Part shown: positions 43,119 to 51,434 of the stretch, piece by piece
How positions within the stretch are numbered: position 1 is the first letter of the stretch
Layout: each line of letters begins with the position of its first letter
DNA from: an uncultured Gammaproteobacteria bacterium
Lineage (GTDB): Bacteria > Pseudomonadota > Gammaproteobacteria > Pseudomonadales > Pseudohongiellaceae
Direction: 5' to 3'
NCBI GenBank assembly: GCA_913060975.1
Contig: CAJXVC010000001.1
Span: 434,001 to 498,000, forward strand
Length of the DNA stretch: 64,000 bases
Notes under the pieces: generated by a model
Databases searched by the model: none
What the model saw: only the letters and a program-made list of their open reading frames with translations
Told to the model about the DNA's origin: nothing
Translations under genes and position numbers: made by a program

Positions 43119-44101
43119 AGCGCCCCTCTATTAAACAACGCACTCATGACAACCCCACTCGCAAATTGGGTATCTCACTGTGCGCATTATTATTGAGCGG
43201 TTTATCAATTCACGGTGCGCAAGCTCAGGAGCGCTGGTTTAAAATAGAAGTCTCTATTTTTACCAACGAGCTGGCAGCAGACCGCAACGAGGAACGCTGG
43301 ACACCCGAGCAACTTGAACTCCAATACCCCAATCGCCTACGTCGCCTCGACTCCTTGCTAAGCCAATTTTTCACTCCGGCGTTATTACCGGAAACCGGGA
43401 ACGCCGATGCTGATTTCAGCGGCATTGATACAACCGAAGTAGAGTTCACAGCCCAGCAACAACTGCGTGAGTTCATTTCACTTACTGGTCCGTTCCCGCC
43501 CGAGTCAGGCGATACCTATCGCGTACCCGATCTGGAGCGCGACGCCTTTATCCGCCTACCCGATTCAGAAAGCGACTTCCAGCAATCCAATCGGGCCATT
43601 GATCGCTCGCCGGAGCATCGATTGCTGTATCACGCCGTGTGGCGTCAACCTGTCCGACAAGCTGGCGCCAGCAGTCACATTTTCATCACTGCAGGACAGC
43701 AGTTTAGTGGTCGCAGCGAACTGGAAGGCAGTCTGGGGATTTATTTTAATCGCAATGAAGACCGCGTCGTGGTCGACGCCAATCTCTGGCTGAGTGAATT
43801 CACCTCTTTGCCGCTTGCCGATGAAGAAAGTGCCTGGATGTTACCGAGCCGGCCTACTTCGCTAACGCCGTTACCCTATGAAAATGTCACTTCATTGGAA
43901 GCTACCGACAACGCCGTCGCTTATCGGCCCAGCCGCATTTTCCATATGCAACAAACCCGGGAAATGCGCAGCACTGAATTTCATTATCTGGACCATCCGG
44001 CATTAGGCATCGTCATCACTGTTGAGCCCTACGAAGTGCCAGATCTCCCTGAACCAGCCCCCGAATTACCAGAAGAGTCACTGCCTCTTCTGCCCGATTG
44101 A
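43115..44101 (+). CDS. csiV: CsiV-family envelope protein
   Basis: The 328 residues begin with an N-terminal basic stretch and a signal peptide (about 17-38, ending GAQAQ). The mature start ERWFKIEVSIFTN is characteristic of the CsiV family of secreted peptidoglycan-associated proteins first linked to cell-wall enzymes in Vibrio. The C-terminal part contains the HMQQTREMRSTEFHYLDHPALGIVITVEPY segment shared in the family. The start overlaps the mfd stop (ATGA), so the two are translationally coupled. The stop abuts the convergent mtnP stop with no gap. Confidence 0.82.
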   Translation: MKRPSIKQRTHDNPTRKLGISLCALLLSGLSIHGAQAQERWFKIEVSIFTNELAADRNEERWTPEQLELQYPNRLRRLDSLLSQFFTPALLPETGNADADFSGIDTTEVEFTAQQQLREFISLTGPFPPESGDTYRVPDLERDAFIRLPDSESDFQQSNRAIDRSPEHRLLYHAVWRQPVRQAGASSHIFITAGQQFSGRSELEGSLGIYFNRNEDRVVVDANLWLSEFTSLPLADEESAWMLPSRPTSLTPLPYENVTSLEATDNAVAYRPSRIFHMQQTREMRSTEFHYLDHPALGIVITVEPYEVPDLPEPAPELPEESLPLLPD

Positions 44102-44851
44102 TCAATCTTCTAGCAAACCATCAATCAAATCGGCCACCAGAACCATACCGTCACGCACGACAACGCCGATTTCATCCAGCGTAATTACCGACTCTGTTAG
44201 TCCAGCGGCCCAGTTTACCGACAAAGCCAGCATCGCATAGTCGATATCCAGTTCCCGCGCCAGTGCTACCTCAGGCATCGCCGTCATGCCAACAATGTCG
44301 CAACCGTCGCGTTTCAGGCGCTGAATCTCCGCAGCTGTCTCCAGCCTTGGCCCTTGGGTACAGCCATAAACGCCGCGCCCCAACAGGGTAGTCTCTTTGG
44401 TTTCTCTGGCGAGCAGTACTTCTACACGCTGCAATAAATCCTGACGCATGGATTCCGAAAACGGAAATGAAAAATCAATGTGTGTGACCTGCTCCAGATC
44501 ATCTTCGAAAAATGACCCTGCGCGACTGTGGGTATAGTCAATAATCTGATCCGGCACTATATAGGCGCCCGGGCACATGCGCTGATGGATACCACCAACG
44601 ATATTAATGCCAATCACCTGTTTGACACCCAACTCTTTCAAGGCCCAGAGATTGGCTCGGTAGTTTATTCGATGTGGCGGAATCGCTGAGTCACTGCCGT
44701 GTCTTGCCAAAAAGGCAATGTGTTGCTCACCGCGAGCAAAGAACTGTACATCAACGGCCTGCGAATCCCATGGTGTCATCACTTGCTCACTGCGCACGGG
44801 CGACAATCTGTCAATTTGGGATAGCCCGGAACCGCCTATAATTGCTAGCAT
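44102..44851 (-). CDS. mtnP: S-methyl-5'-thioinosine phosphorylase
   Basis: Nucleoside phosphorylase of the MTAP/PNP family, 249 residues from the ATG at 44851 (MLAIIGGSGL). AGGA lies just upstream of this ATG, between it and an alternative ATG at 44863. VGMTAMPEVALARELDIDYA and SVNWAAGL are visible. The Asn-Trp in the latter fits enzymes that take 6-oxopurines such as methylthioinosine rather than methylthioadenosine, as in the Pseudomonas protein at the same locus. Part of methionine salvage. Confidence 0.85.
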   Translation of the reverse strand: MLAIIGGSGLSQIDRLSPVRSEQVMTPWDSQAVDVQFFARGEQHIAFLARHGSDSAIPPHRINYRANLWALKELGVKQVIGINIVGGIHQRMCPGAYIVPDQIIDYTHSRAGSFFEDDLEQVTHIDFSFPFSESMRQDLLQRVEVLLARETKETTLLGRGVYGCTQGPRLETAAEIQRLKRDGCDIVGMTAMPEVALARELDIDYAMLALSVNWAAGLTESVITLDEIGVVVRDGMVLVADLIDGLLED

Positions 44852-44863
44852 GCCTTTCCTCAT

Positions 44864-45299
44864 TTAGCGTCATTAGCTAGCAGGACAACCCTGAAGCCGG
44901 TCGAAACCATAAACCAGCAGTTTGATGCTGACAAGCTGAAACGCTCTGGGTCAGAAATCAGGGGTACATGCCGAACAGGGATTGTGATGCAGCGGCCTGT
45001 CAGAACCCAACAAGGCGAAGCTGATTGATTGCAACGGGATTTGAAAAGCCAAACTGACGTAGAGAAAGCAAAACTATTGTAAGGCTACTGTAGAAGAATC
45101 GCAGAAGTAACAGGGCGGAGATCGATTGCTACTGCGTCGGGAAGGCCAAGCCTCCCCGACTTGAATTCGCATAATTCATGGTATCCAGGCGAACCAACCA
45201 AGGTTTAGCGAAGATGGGACGAATAGTGCGAGTAGCTGGCAACCATTATTACGCCCTATTGCTGAAAATAAACAGGAAAACCGTACTTTCTGGTCAAAA
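44864..45299. other. 436-bp spacer between mtnP and the DUF1643 gene
   Basis: No convincing gene. In Pseudomonas nagZ follows mtnP, but it is absent here. An imperfect hairpin at 45136-45160 (GTCGGG arm and CCCGAC arm) could be a terminator or leader structure. A plus-strand frame from 45178 overlaps the DUF1643 gene out of frame and is a shadow. Confidence 0.5.
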
Positions 45300-45800
45300 A
45301 TGCAATACATTTCACAAAAAGCCCGCTTTTCGCGCTGTCGGCGTTATCGCTATAGTTTGGAGCGACAATGGCAAAGCGGCACTGGCAAAGTCCTTTTTAT
45401 CGGCCTTAACCCTTCAACTGCAGACCACCGTCAGGATGACCCGACAATTCGGCGTTGTGTCCGCTTTGCCAAAGACTGGGGCTATGCGGGCATGGAAGTG
45501 GTCAATCTGTTTGCTTTCCGCGCCACTTATCCTGCCGACCTGAAGGCGGCGGCGGACCCAATCGGGCCTGCCAACAATCGCTGGATCAAACATTGCCATG
45601 CGCAGGCTGACCTGACGGTCGCCTGCTGGGGCAATGACGGTGTTTTTATGGACCGTGCTCAGACGGTGGTCCAACAACTGGACACTCTCCACTGCCTGCA
45701 AATGAATCGCTCACTGCAACCCGCCCATCCGCTGTATATGCGCGCCGAGCTAACCCCTGTACCATTCGCAAAACCTGCGAATTTGCAGCAATCTGGATAA
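45300..45800 (+). CDS. DUF1643 family protein
   Basis: The 166 residues contain the clear family core LFIGLNPSTADHRQDDPTIRRC (about 31-52), GYAGMEVVNLFAFRATYP and the later ACWGNDG. DUF1643 proteins are widespread, also on phages and mobile elements, and have no established activity. The C-terminus is shorter and less conserved. The ATG at 45300 lacks a strong ribosome site. It lies 7 bp before the FkbM-type gene on the same strand, so the pair is probably co-transcribed. Confidence 0.85.
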   Translation: MQYISQKARFSRCRRYRYSLERQWQSGTGKVLFIGLNPSTADHRQDDPTIRRCVRFAKDWGYAGMEVVNLFAFRATYPADLKAAADPIGPANNRWIKHCHAQADLTVACWGNDGVFMDRAQTVVQQLDTLHCLQMNRSLQPAHPLYMRAELTPVPFAKPANLQQSG

Positions 45801-45807
45801 CGAACCC

Positions 45808-46743
45808 ATGACGGACCACGCAAACCTGAGCACATGGATATGGCGACAAGCCTGGTTGCCACTGGCGATTCGCAAACTGGCCTACAAGCAGCTCAGCAAG
45901 CAAAAAGAAGCTCCGGACTATCCGTTTACCTGCGACTTTTACGGTCTGCAATATCAAGGCAACCTCCGCAACGGCATCGAATTCGCCATCTATTTCTACG
46001 GCGCCTTCGAAAAGCCTCTCCTGCATTTTTTACGTGATGCCATGCGCGCGCTGCGCCCCGAATCAGGCGTCTTTTGTGATATAGGCGCCAATATTGGCCA
46101 GCATAGCCTGTTCATGTCGCAGTGCTGCGCCCACGTTCATGCTTTTGAACCCCTCGCTGCGGTGAGCGACCGTCTCAAACAACAAATCGCCCTCAACAAT
46201 CTCAGCAACATCACCATTCATGAACTGGGCTTGAGCGACAGCAATGGCAAACTGCCCTTCTATGCCCCGACCGGCAGTAATCAGGGCGTGGGCTCGTTCG
46301 ATGCTGATTCCCAGACTCGTGGCAACCAGCCAATCGGCGAGTTGGAGATTGCCAGGGGGGACGACTACATGGCTGCTCTGGCGATAAATCAGATCGATAT
46401 TATGAAGATCGATGTGGAAGGCTTCGAACAAAAGGCAATAGACGGACTACGGGAGACGCTGCGCCGCACGCGACCGGTTATCGCGCTGGAAGTCACTTAC
46501 GGCGACGCGCACTCCTTTCCGTCTCAGCAAGCCCTGTTGGACGCCCTGCCCGTGAACTACGCGCTCTATATTTTCGATACCCGCAAAGCCAATGGCAAAA
46601 CGGCGCGCCGGCGTGGTGCCAAAGCCAAACGCACAGGTCACTACGAACTCCAACCACTGCAGCAATGGCGTAGTCAGGATCAGGACGATCTGGTCGCCAT
46701 TCCCCATGAGTTACTTGCCCAAATCCCGCTAAGTAACAAGTAA
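45808..46743 (+). CDS. FkbM family methyltransferase
   Basis: The 311 residues contain SAM motif I FCDIGANIGQHSLFMS (about 89-104), the acidic binding residue in HAFEPLAAV, and the FkbM signature IDIMKIDVEGFEQKAIDGLRETL. Such enzymes O-methylate sugars or polyketides; the substrate is not evident, and there is no polysaccharide cluster nearby. A Lys/Arg-rich segment near 265-280 (KANGKTARRRGAKAKR) is unusual. Together with DUF1643 it fills the slot that nagZ occupies in relatives. Confidence 0.88.
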   Translation: MTDHANLSTWIWRQAWLPLAIRKLAYKQLSKQKEAPDYPFTCDFYGLQYQGNLRNGIEFAIYFYGAFEKPLLHFLRDAMRALRPESGVFCDIGANIGQHSLFMSQCCAHVHAFEPLAAVSDRLKQQIALNNLSNITIHELGLSDSNGKLPFYAPTGSNQGVGSFDADSQTRGNQPIGELEIARGDDYMAALAINQIDIMKIDVEGFEQKAIDGLRETLRRTRPVIALEVTYGDAHSFPSQQALLDALPVNYALYIFDTRKANGKTARRRGAKAKRTGHYELQPLQQWRSQDQDDLVAIPHELLAQIPLSNK

Positions 46744-46797
46744 CACAACGATTACCAGCTACATCAGCGGCATTTCTAAATAGCCAAAAACGCAGAA

Positions 46798-46832
46798 GGC
46801 CCAGCACCAGGAATTCAATCCTGATCTGGGCC
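46798..46832. terminator. Bidirectional terminator hairpin
   Basis: GGCCCAG and CTGGGCC arms with an inner AGGA/TCCT pair lie between the convergent FkbM-type gene and the oxidoreductase. T-rich tails are short on both sides, so activity is likely but unproved. Confidence 0.5.
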
Positions 46833-46952
46833 ATTTGTGGGTACTGCTTCCTTAAATTTTATCGACTTTACATCACATACCTTTAGCATCTTGTTGTTTT
46901 TAATAGCTATGTTTTTCGTGCCTGCTGAAGACCTGGCCGACTGCCATTCCCG

Positions 46953-47936
46953 TTAAGCATCAGTGTCAGCCATTACAAGCACGACTTTGCCCTGATGCCT
47001 GGCATCCAGAAAATAGCGCAATTGTTGCGGCAACTGCTCGAAGGGATAGGGCCCATCGATGGGTGTGCTCATTTTGCCCTCACCTAGCAATCTGGCGAAC
47101 ATACTGAGATTCTCGTTTTCATGTAACGCCACTATGCCAAGACGCTTACCGGTCACGATCCTGATAAGTGGAGCAAACAGTAAAAGCAGCAGATGCAAAC
47201 CCAATTTGCCGCCCACGGTTACGTACGCGCCACCAGGAGACAGTCCGCGGCAATACTGCCAGGGTTTGCGATCGGTTTTTGTGTCGATGATGAGGTCATA
47301 TGGCTGCTCCGTGGCAATGAAGTCCTCGGCCTGATAATCAACTACAGCATCGAAACCCCAACTGCGCATCTGCACATGTTTGGCAGCTTTGTCCACACCA
47401 GTAACATGGACATCGAAAGCCTTGGCCAGTTGTACTCCATAAGCGCCAACGCCCCCGCCGGCACCATTGATGAGAATGCGCAATCCATCGTTTAGCGGCC
47501 CCTTCAAGGTCAGCGCTTGCCATGCCAGGACAGCCGCCTGCGGCACTCCTGCTGCCGCGCTATATTCGACGTTTTCTGGCAGTGCCGCGACTGCTGATTC
47601 ACTGCAACACACGAACTCTGCAAAACCGCCAAACTGACTGCCGCTCATATCGCCAAAGACGCGGTCACCTGCTTGCCAACGTGTGACGTCCGCCCCTACT
47701 CGGTCTATCACTCCAGCGATATCACAGCCACTGATTCGCACTTTAGGTCGCCGCCAGCCAAGGAAAAAGCGCAGAATCCAGGGTTTGCCAGCGACAATAC
47801 CCCAGTCGAAATCATTCAACGACACCGCTTTAACGCGCACCCGAATCTCATCGGCAGCCGGCTCTGGCGTGGTAACTTCACTAATATGCAATTGTTCGGG
47901 CTGTTGCAAATAGCTATCCGTGTAAGCTGCTTTCAT
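46953..47936 (-). CDS. Zinc-independent medium-chain alcohol dehydrogenase/quinone reductase
   Basis: NAD(P)-dependent MDR protein of about 327 residues. The catalytic domain has SLNDFDWGIVAGKP and GCDIAGVIDRVGADV; the nucleotide site is GAGGGVGAYGVQLAKAF (about 153-168). The structural zinc cysteines of true alcohol dehydrogenases are missing, placing it with the QOR/RTN4IP1-like branch. ATG at 47936, with a GTG codon just upstream. Substrate unknown. Confidence 0.87.
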   Translation of the reverse strand: MKAAYTDSYLQQPEQLHISEVTTPEPAADEIRVRVKAVSLNDFDWGIVAGKPWILRFFLGWRRPKVRISGCDIAGVIDRVGADVTRWQAGDRVFGDMSGSQFGGFAEFVCCSESAVAALPENVEYSAAAGVPQAAVLAWQALTLKGPLNDGLRILINGAGGGVGAYGVQLAKAFDVHVTGVDKAAKHVQMRSWGFDAVVDYQAEDFIATEQPYDLIIDTKTDRKPWQYCRGLSPGGAYVTVGGKLGLHLLLLLFAPLIRIVTGKRLGIVALHENENLSMFARLLGEGKMSTPIDGPYPFEQLPQQLRYFLDARHQGKVVLVMADTDA

Positions 47937-47939
47937 CAC

Positions 47940-48333
47940 GCCCCCGGCGTAGTTATTGGTTCAGGCACGTCTCACTGTGAGTAAAAGAACAACGGCACAG
48001 CTGTTGTACATCTCATTGGGCACACGAATGCTCTGCGATTTTGTTACAGGAATATAGAAAGCAATCAGGACGGGGCAACTGTCTGCCCACCTACGCCTCT
48101 TTTGTGTTTGCCATCACTGCAAGACCATGAAGAAAAACAGCAAGGCCATACTGGCAATCAGAAAAAGGAATTTTTGTTGGTTGTTCGACGGTTGCATATT
48201 TGGCGCCCTGCACTGTGTGCGCAAAATGGAGCAAGTTGCTGACCGGAGACTGAAAGGCTATGGTCACGGCCGGGTTCATGAGCCGTAGTCAGCAGCGCAA
48301 TAGTTGCGCATATCCTGACCGGCTACAGGTAGA
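47940..48333. other. 394-bp spacer before tRNA-Arg
   Basis: Only short frames of 50-62 codons on each strand, with no ribosome sites or family features. I see no supported gene here. Confidence 0.45.
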
Positions 48334-48410
48334 TGGCGCGCCCGGTAGGATTCGAACCTACTACCCTCGGCTTAGAAGGCCGATGCTCTATCCGAATGAG
48401 CTACGGGCGC
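48334..48410 (-). tRNA. tRNA-Arg(TCT)
   Basis: Full cloverleaf on the minus strand. The acceptor GCGCCCG pairs with CGGGCGC, the T-arm is GGTTCGAATCC, and the anticodon loop CTTCTAA gives TCT, which reads AGA. The CCA end is encoded. It lies 583 bp beyond attL and was probably in the same tRNA cluster as tRNA-His and tRNA-Pro before the prophage inserted. Confidence 0.95.
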
Positions 48411-48543
48411 AAAAATTGTTAAACAAATATCCGGTGATCGAGTAATTCTTCACCTTCCAGCATCGACTCTCTATGTAAGCCGAGCTCGTTCCAGCCAGTC
48501 AAGCGGGCGGTATTGTACACCAACATTGCCATAGCCTCAGTGG

Positions 48544-48843
48544 CTAAATCGGCCGATTGTCGGGTTTCTTGTCTGCCCCAGCATCGGAATAGCCATCTTC
48601 AGAATCCAAGTTCGATTGCTTGTCTTCATAGCTGTGGTGAGTATGAGGCGTGCCATGGCAGGTTAGTCCGGTGTACATGCCAGCCATCACCAGATTGGCG
48701 TTGTGTAGCCAGCGCCGGCAACGGGTTAAGAAACTGGCCGACTCAGCATCTATCTTGTCAGGCGCAGCTGACTTGCGGCCCAGATTGATCTGCTCCACGC
48801 CGGTTCGCTTGCCATCAAGAGTCTTTACGCGAGAATTCGTCAT
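48544..48843 (-). CDS. Hypothetical protein between tRNA-Arg and attL
   Basis: A 99-residue frame from the ATG at 48843 (MTNSRVKTLDGKRTGVEQIN). It contains SFLTRCRRWLHNANLVMAGMYTGL, a His-rich patch (HGTPHTHHSYEDK) and an acidic C-terminus. No known family recognised and no strong ribosome site. The open frame runs upstream into the tRNA fragment, so its length partly reflects tRNA read-through. Other frames here are no better. The rest of 48411-48992 shows nothing else. Confidence 0.3.
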   Translation of the reverse strand: MTNSRVKTLDGKRTGVEQINLGRKSAAPDKIDAESASFLTRCRRWLHNANLVMAGMYTGLTCHGTPHTHHSYEDKQSNLDSEDGYSDAGADKKPDNRPI

Positions 48844-48992
48844 ACACCATGAGACCGCTTCGGTTGCGTGATAATTGCTATTTGATTGTACTGAGTTTGC
48901 AACTTGGGCAGAGACGTCAGCTCTACACAGGCTAAACCATGCGCGCTGACATGCCCAGCCCCGTAAGGGGAAGTTTTTGAGGTCATTCGGAA

Positions 48993-49045
48993 GGGAAAAA
49001 TGGGGTGACTGATGGGGCTCGAACCCACGACAACCGGAGTCACAG
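48993..49045. repeat. attL: 53-bp direct repeat, displaced 3' end of tRNA-His
   Basis: Identical over 53 bp to 61816-61868. It contains the 3' half of tRNA-His (anticodon stem, T-arm, acceptor and CCA) plus a few bases beyond the CCA end. After 49045 the sequence no longer matches tRNA. This is the copy left when the prophage inserted. Confidence 0.95.
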
Positions 49046-49145
49046 ACCATAAATAACCCCCTTTAATATCAATAACTTACTGTTTTACTTCTTTTTGTTT
49101 ACAGCACTTTACAAGACATTACAGCATGTTTGCTCTATTAGATGG

Positions 49146-49307
49146 TCACTTTGTGGACACTACCGGGCATTTTCCCTCAAGACGATCGACGCGCTTCTCA
49201 ACCCGAGACAGATCACGCCACAAATATCGAATCTCAATTCGGATACCGGCATAGATTGCACCGCCGGCAATCAAAGTATTAAGCACCTGAGTCAGATCAA
49301 TTTCCAT
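49146..49307 (-). CDS. Small one-span membrane protein, last gene of lysis module
   Basis: 53 residues from ATG at 49307 (MEIDLTQVLNTLIAGGAIYAG), one base after the holin stop, with GGGAA upstream. One membrane span (about 8-24) is followed by a charged coiled-coil tail (RYLWRDLSRVEKRVDRLEG). The layout suits a spanin-like or holin-accessory protein, but no family is recognised. Its stop codon overlaps the putative integrase arm site CACTTTGTGGACA at 49147-49159. Confidence 0.7.
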   Translation of the reverse strand: MEIDLTQVLNTLIAGGAIYAGIRIEIRYLWRDLSRVEKRVDRLEGKCPVVSTK

Positions 49308-49308
49308 A

Positions 49309-49710
49309 TCAGATTTCCCGCGATACGCCCTGGCGCTTCTCATACGTGCGATAGCCAGCCAACCCCAGCAACCCCAACAGCAACGGCATCAGCTCGCCTG
49401 TATCCATTGAAGGCAACTCAGGCGGCGCTTCCATCGTTATTGCCAGCACCGTTCCCACAATTTGTTTTATCACGTAGTTGTAGCCCAGCGACGCGGCACA
49501 AATCCAACCCACCATTGGACGCCAGCCAGCCACCAGCAACGACTTATGCGCTGCCTCAACTTTGTTGACTTCCAACTGACCAGCCAACAACTGCAACTCG
49601 CCGTTGGTTTGCATTGTCTTTAATGCTTCGGCCGCTTTTGCGCGTTGGTTTTTGTCTGGTATCAGGCGATCCAGCACCATGTCCAGCATTGAAACAATAG
49701 GCTTAATCAT
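49309..49710 (-). CDS. Holin, 3TM family
   Basis: 133 residues. The N-terminal amphipathic part (DKNQRAKAAEALKTMQTNGELQ) is followed by the hallmark AGWRPMVGWICAASLGYNYV and further spans near 75-118. This pattern is the GTA/phage holin_3TM superfamily, which forms lesions in the inner membrane for host lysis. The ATG overlaps the stop of the lysozyme-like gene (ATGA). Confidence 0.85.
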   Translation of the reverse strand: MIKPIVSMLDMVLDRLIPDKNQRAKAAEALKTMQTNGELQLLAGQLEVNKVEAAHKSLLVAGWRPMVGWICAASLGYNYVIKQIVGTVLAITMEAPPELPSMDTGELMPLLLGLLGLAGYRTYEKRQGVSREI

Positions 49711-50183
49711 GCCAGCGCCAACGCTTCGGCAATGTAGGCCAGTGAATATGGATTGACGCCGTTTTCATGCTTGATAATGCCCGCCACGAACGCAGGCCTG
49801 TCGGAAGGCATAACCCGGCGAATACCGATCAGGCCAGTCTGATCCTTGATCGATTTTATATAGGCTTCGGTATCGTTCTCAGTGCCTGGCGCCCAAGTTC
49901 GGATAATGTCACGCACTGTGAATATGCCACGCGCCTCGTAAGAATCCAGAACGCGACCCATTGCCCGGATACCGTATTTTGGATCGGTAAACTCTTCAAA
50001 AATGGGATCATCGTCAGTCGCGCGCTCGCCGACCCACTGTGTTGAATCGCCGGGCAGCTCTTTCAGGTTGCCCGGATTATTGTTACGCAGCCCGCGAGAT
50101 TTATGCAGCACTTTACCGCCCCCAATGAACAACACCGCGAGCAGAGTCGCGGTGATAAAAGGATGTTTTCGAATAAGACCCAT
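49707..50183 (-). CDS. Membrane-anchored lysozyme-like virion/lysis protein
   Basis: About 158 residues: an N-terminal membrane anchor (HPFITATLLAVLFIGGG), then the GLRNNNPGN motif typical of phage peptidoglycan-cleaving lysozyme-like proteins, DPIFEEFTDPKYGIRAMGRVLDSY, and RTWAPGTENDTEAYI. It probably digests the cell wall during entry or lysis. The ATG at 50183 is used (a GTG lies one codon upstream). It sits between the spike/chaperone genes and the holin. Confidence 0.78.
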   Translation of the reverse strand: MGLIRKHPFITATLLAVLFIGGGKVLHKSRGLRNNNPGNLKELPGDSTQWVGERATDDDPIFEEFTDPKYGIRAMGRVLDSYEARGIFTVRDIIRTWAPGTENDTEAYIKSIKDQTGLIGIRRVMPSDRPAFVAGIIKHENGVNPYSLAYIAEALALA

Positions 50184-50608
50184 CACGCATCTATCACATT
50201 ACTGGGCCAGCCAGCCTCTATATTGACACTGGCCGGATCAGCCGCCGCCTCGGCCTGCCCTAGCAAATCGTGCGCGTGATCCATGACTGATTGGTGATAG
50301 TCCTCTACTGCAGAATGCAGCGCATCAAATTGCGCCTGGCTCAATTCTGCTTTCACGCCGCCCCCATTGCGCGTGACGATCTTGCGCGACGCTCTTGCCT
50401 TTTGCTTGGCTCCGGCAATCTCGGCTTTTGCACGCGGGTCAGTGGCGACCGGCAGACCGTTAAACACGATGCCGCCGTCCTGCTTTTCAGCCATGAGAGA
50501 GACAATTCTCTCTTTAATGCTTGCCAGCGTTGGCGCTCGTGACGCTTCGAATTGAGCCAGCTCAGATGCGCCCATTTCTACACGCTCGCCATTAATCACT
50601 TTATTCAT
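50183..50608 (-). CDS. DUF4376-like protein, possible spike/fibre chaperone
   Basis: 141 residues resembling the DUF4376 region of tail-fibre assembly proteins: IVFNGLPVATDPRAKAEIAGAKQKA, then a variable strand, then LSQAQFDALHSAVEDYHQSVMDHAHDLLG. Such proteins normally follow a fibre gene in tailed phages. Here it follows the spike gene, overlapping it by 8 bp, which supports a chaperone or partner role. Assignment by pattern only. Confidence 0.6.
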   Translation of the reverse strand: MNKVINGERVEMGASELAQFEASRAPTLASIKERIVSLMAEKQDGGIVFNGLPVATDPRAKAEIAGAKQKARASRKIVTRNGGGVKAELSQAQFDALHSAVEDYHQSVMDHAHDLLGQAEAAADPASVNIEAGWPSNVIDA

Positions 50609-51434
50609 TTTTATAGCCCTTTAAGACCATCGTCCCAGAAAACGTGCCCGCTCCCGGCGCTATTCTTACTTTGTCAACAGTGGCATCGCCAGCAGTATAA
50701 CCGCCGCCATACTGATTGCGGTCATGCGAATAAGCCGAGAACGAAAAGAAAGTTCTAGTGCCCGAAGGGCCGGGGGACAATATCACCAGCTTCCCGCTTG
50801 CTAGCGAAGAACTACTAAACTGCGACGAAAGCAACTGTATATTGCTCTGCGATGTTGCGTTGTTCACACTAGCTGAACTAGATGCCACCTCTAGACGCAT
50901 GTATTGCAAATCACTACGCCACGTCGCACCGTCGTCGGATGAAAGCTGGGCCACAAGATAAGTCGTTGACCCTGATCCCGCTAGGCCATAAATTACTATT
51001 TCAAAATAATCATAATCACTTGATAAAGAAAATTCCGACACCCCGTCGCCGGATAGCGTATTAACTGCTACGACCTCGCCGAGCGGTTTAATTTCTATAT
51101 CTTCGCTACCTAGCAACGATTCCCCGTTGATAGTTTTTATATTATCTCCACTTACCAAGTTATCTTGTTTGGCAGAATCCAGCGCCGCAATGCTGTCGGC
51201 CAAAGCACTGTCGGCGGCTTCTCGTGCCGTCTCCTCGTCGCCTATGGCATCCGATAGCGCACTGTCTGCCGCAGCCCGTGCCGTCTCCTCGTCGCCTATG
51301 GCATCCGATAGCGCACTGTCTGCCGCAGCCAGCGAATCCAACTTAGTTTGCAGGTCATCACCGGACGCGGTTCCGATTTTCGACGCGCCAGAGTTTTGCT
51401 TTAGAATGGTTGGTGAAGCTACCGAAGTACCCAT
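50601..51434 (-). CDS. Fibre-like receptor-binding spike with 18-residue repeats
   Basis: 277 residues. Residues 36-82 hold two exact and one partial copy of an 18-residue unit (AAADSALSDAIGDEETAR), a likely coiled-coil stalk. Residues 90-115 (QDNLVSGDNIKTINGESLLG) match the neck seen before receptor-binding heads of tailed-phage fibres. The rest (about 120-277) is Ser/Thr/Gly-rich and beta-like. It is most likely the vertex spike of this phage, the counterpart in role (not sequence) of PM2 P1. Its start overlaps the previous stop (TAATG). Confidence 0.72.
   Translation of the reverse strand: MGTSVASPTILKQNSGASKIGTASGDDLQTKLDSLAAADSALSDAIGDEETARAAADSALSDAIGDEETAREAADSALADSIAALDSAKQDNLVSGDNIKTINGESLLGSEDIEIKPLGEVVAVNTLSGDGVSEFSLSSDYDYFEIVIYGLAGSGSTTYLVAQLSSDDGATWRSDLQYMRLEVASSSASVNNATSQSNIQLLSSQFSSSSLASGKLVILSPGPSGTRTFFSFSAYSHDRNQYGGGYTAGDATVDKVRIAPGAGTFSGTMVLKGYKNE
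51189..51329. repeat. 54-bp tandem repeat in the spike gene
   Basis: Two nearly identical 54-bp units and part of a third encode the 18-residue stalk repeat. The near-identity at DNA level suggests recent duplication, and copy number could vary. Confidence 0.85.

Noticed and set aside
45178-45543. 121-codon plus frame before the DUF1643 gene
   Set aside because: Overlaps the DUF1643 frame, which carries the recognisable family motif; this one has none.
48091-48279. 62-codon minus frame near tRNA-Arg, and a 50-codon plus frame from about 48127
   Set aside because: No ribosome sites, no family features, overlapping each other.
48844-49050. Upstream extension of the 48544 frame through the tRNA fragment
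   Set aside because: Its first residues (CDSGCRGFEPHQSP) are the usual product of reading through a tRNA 3' end.
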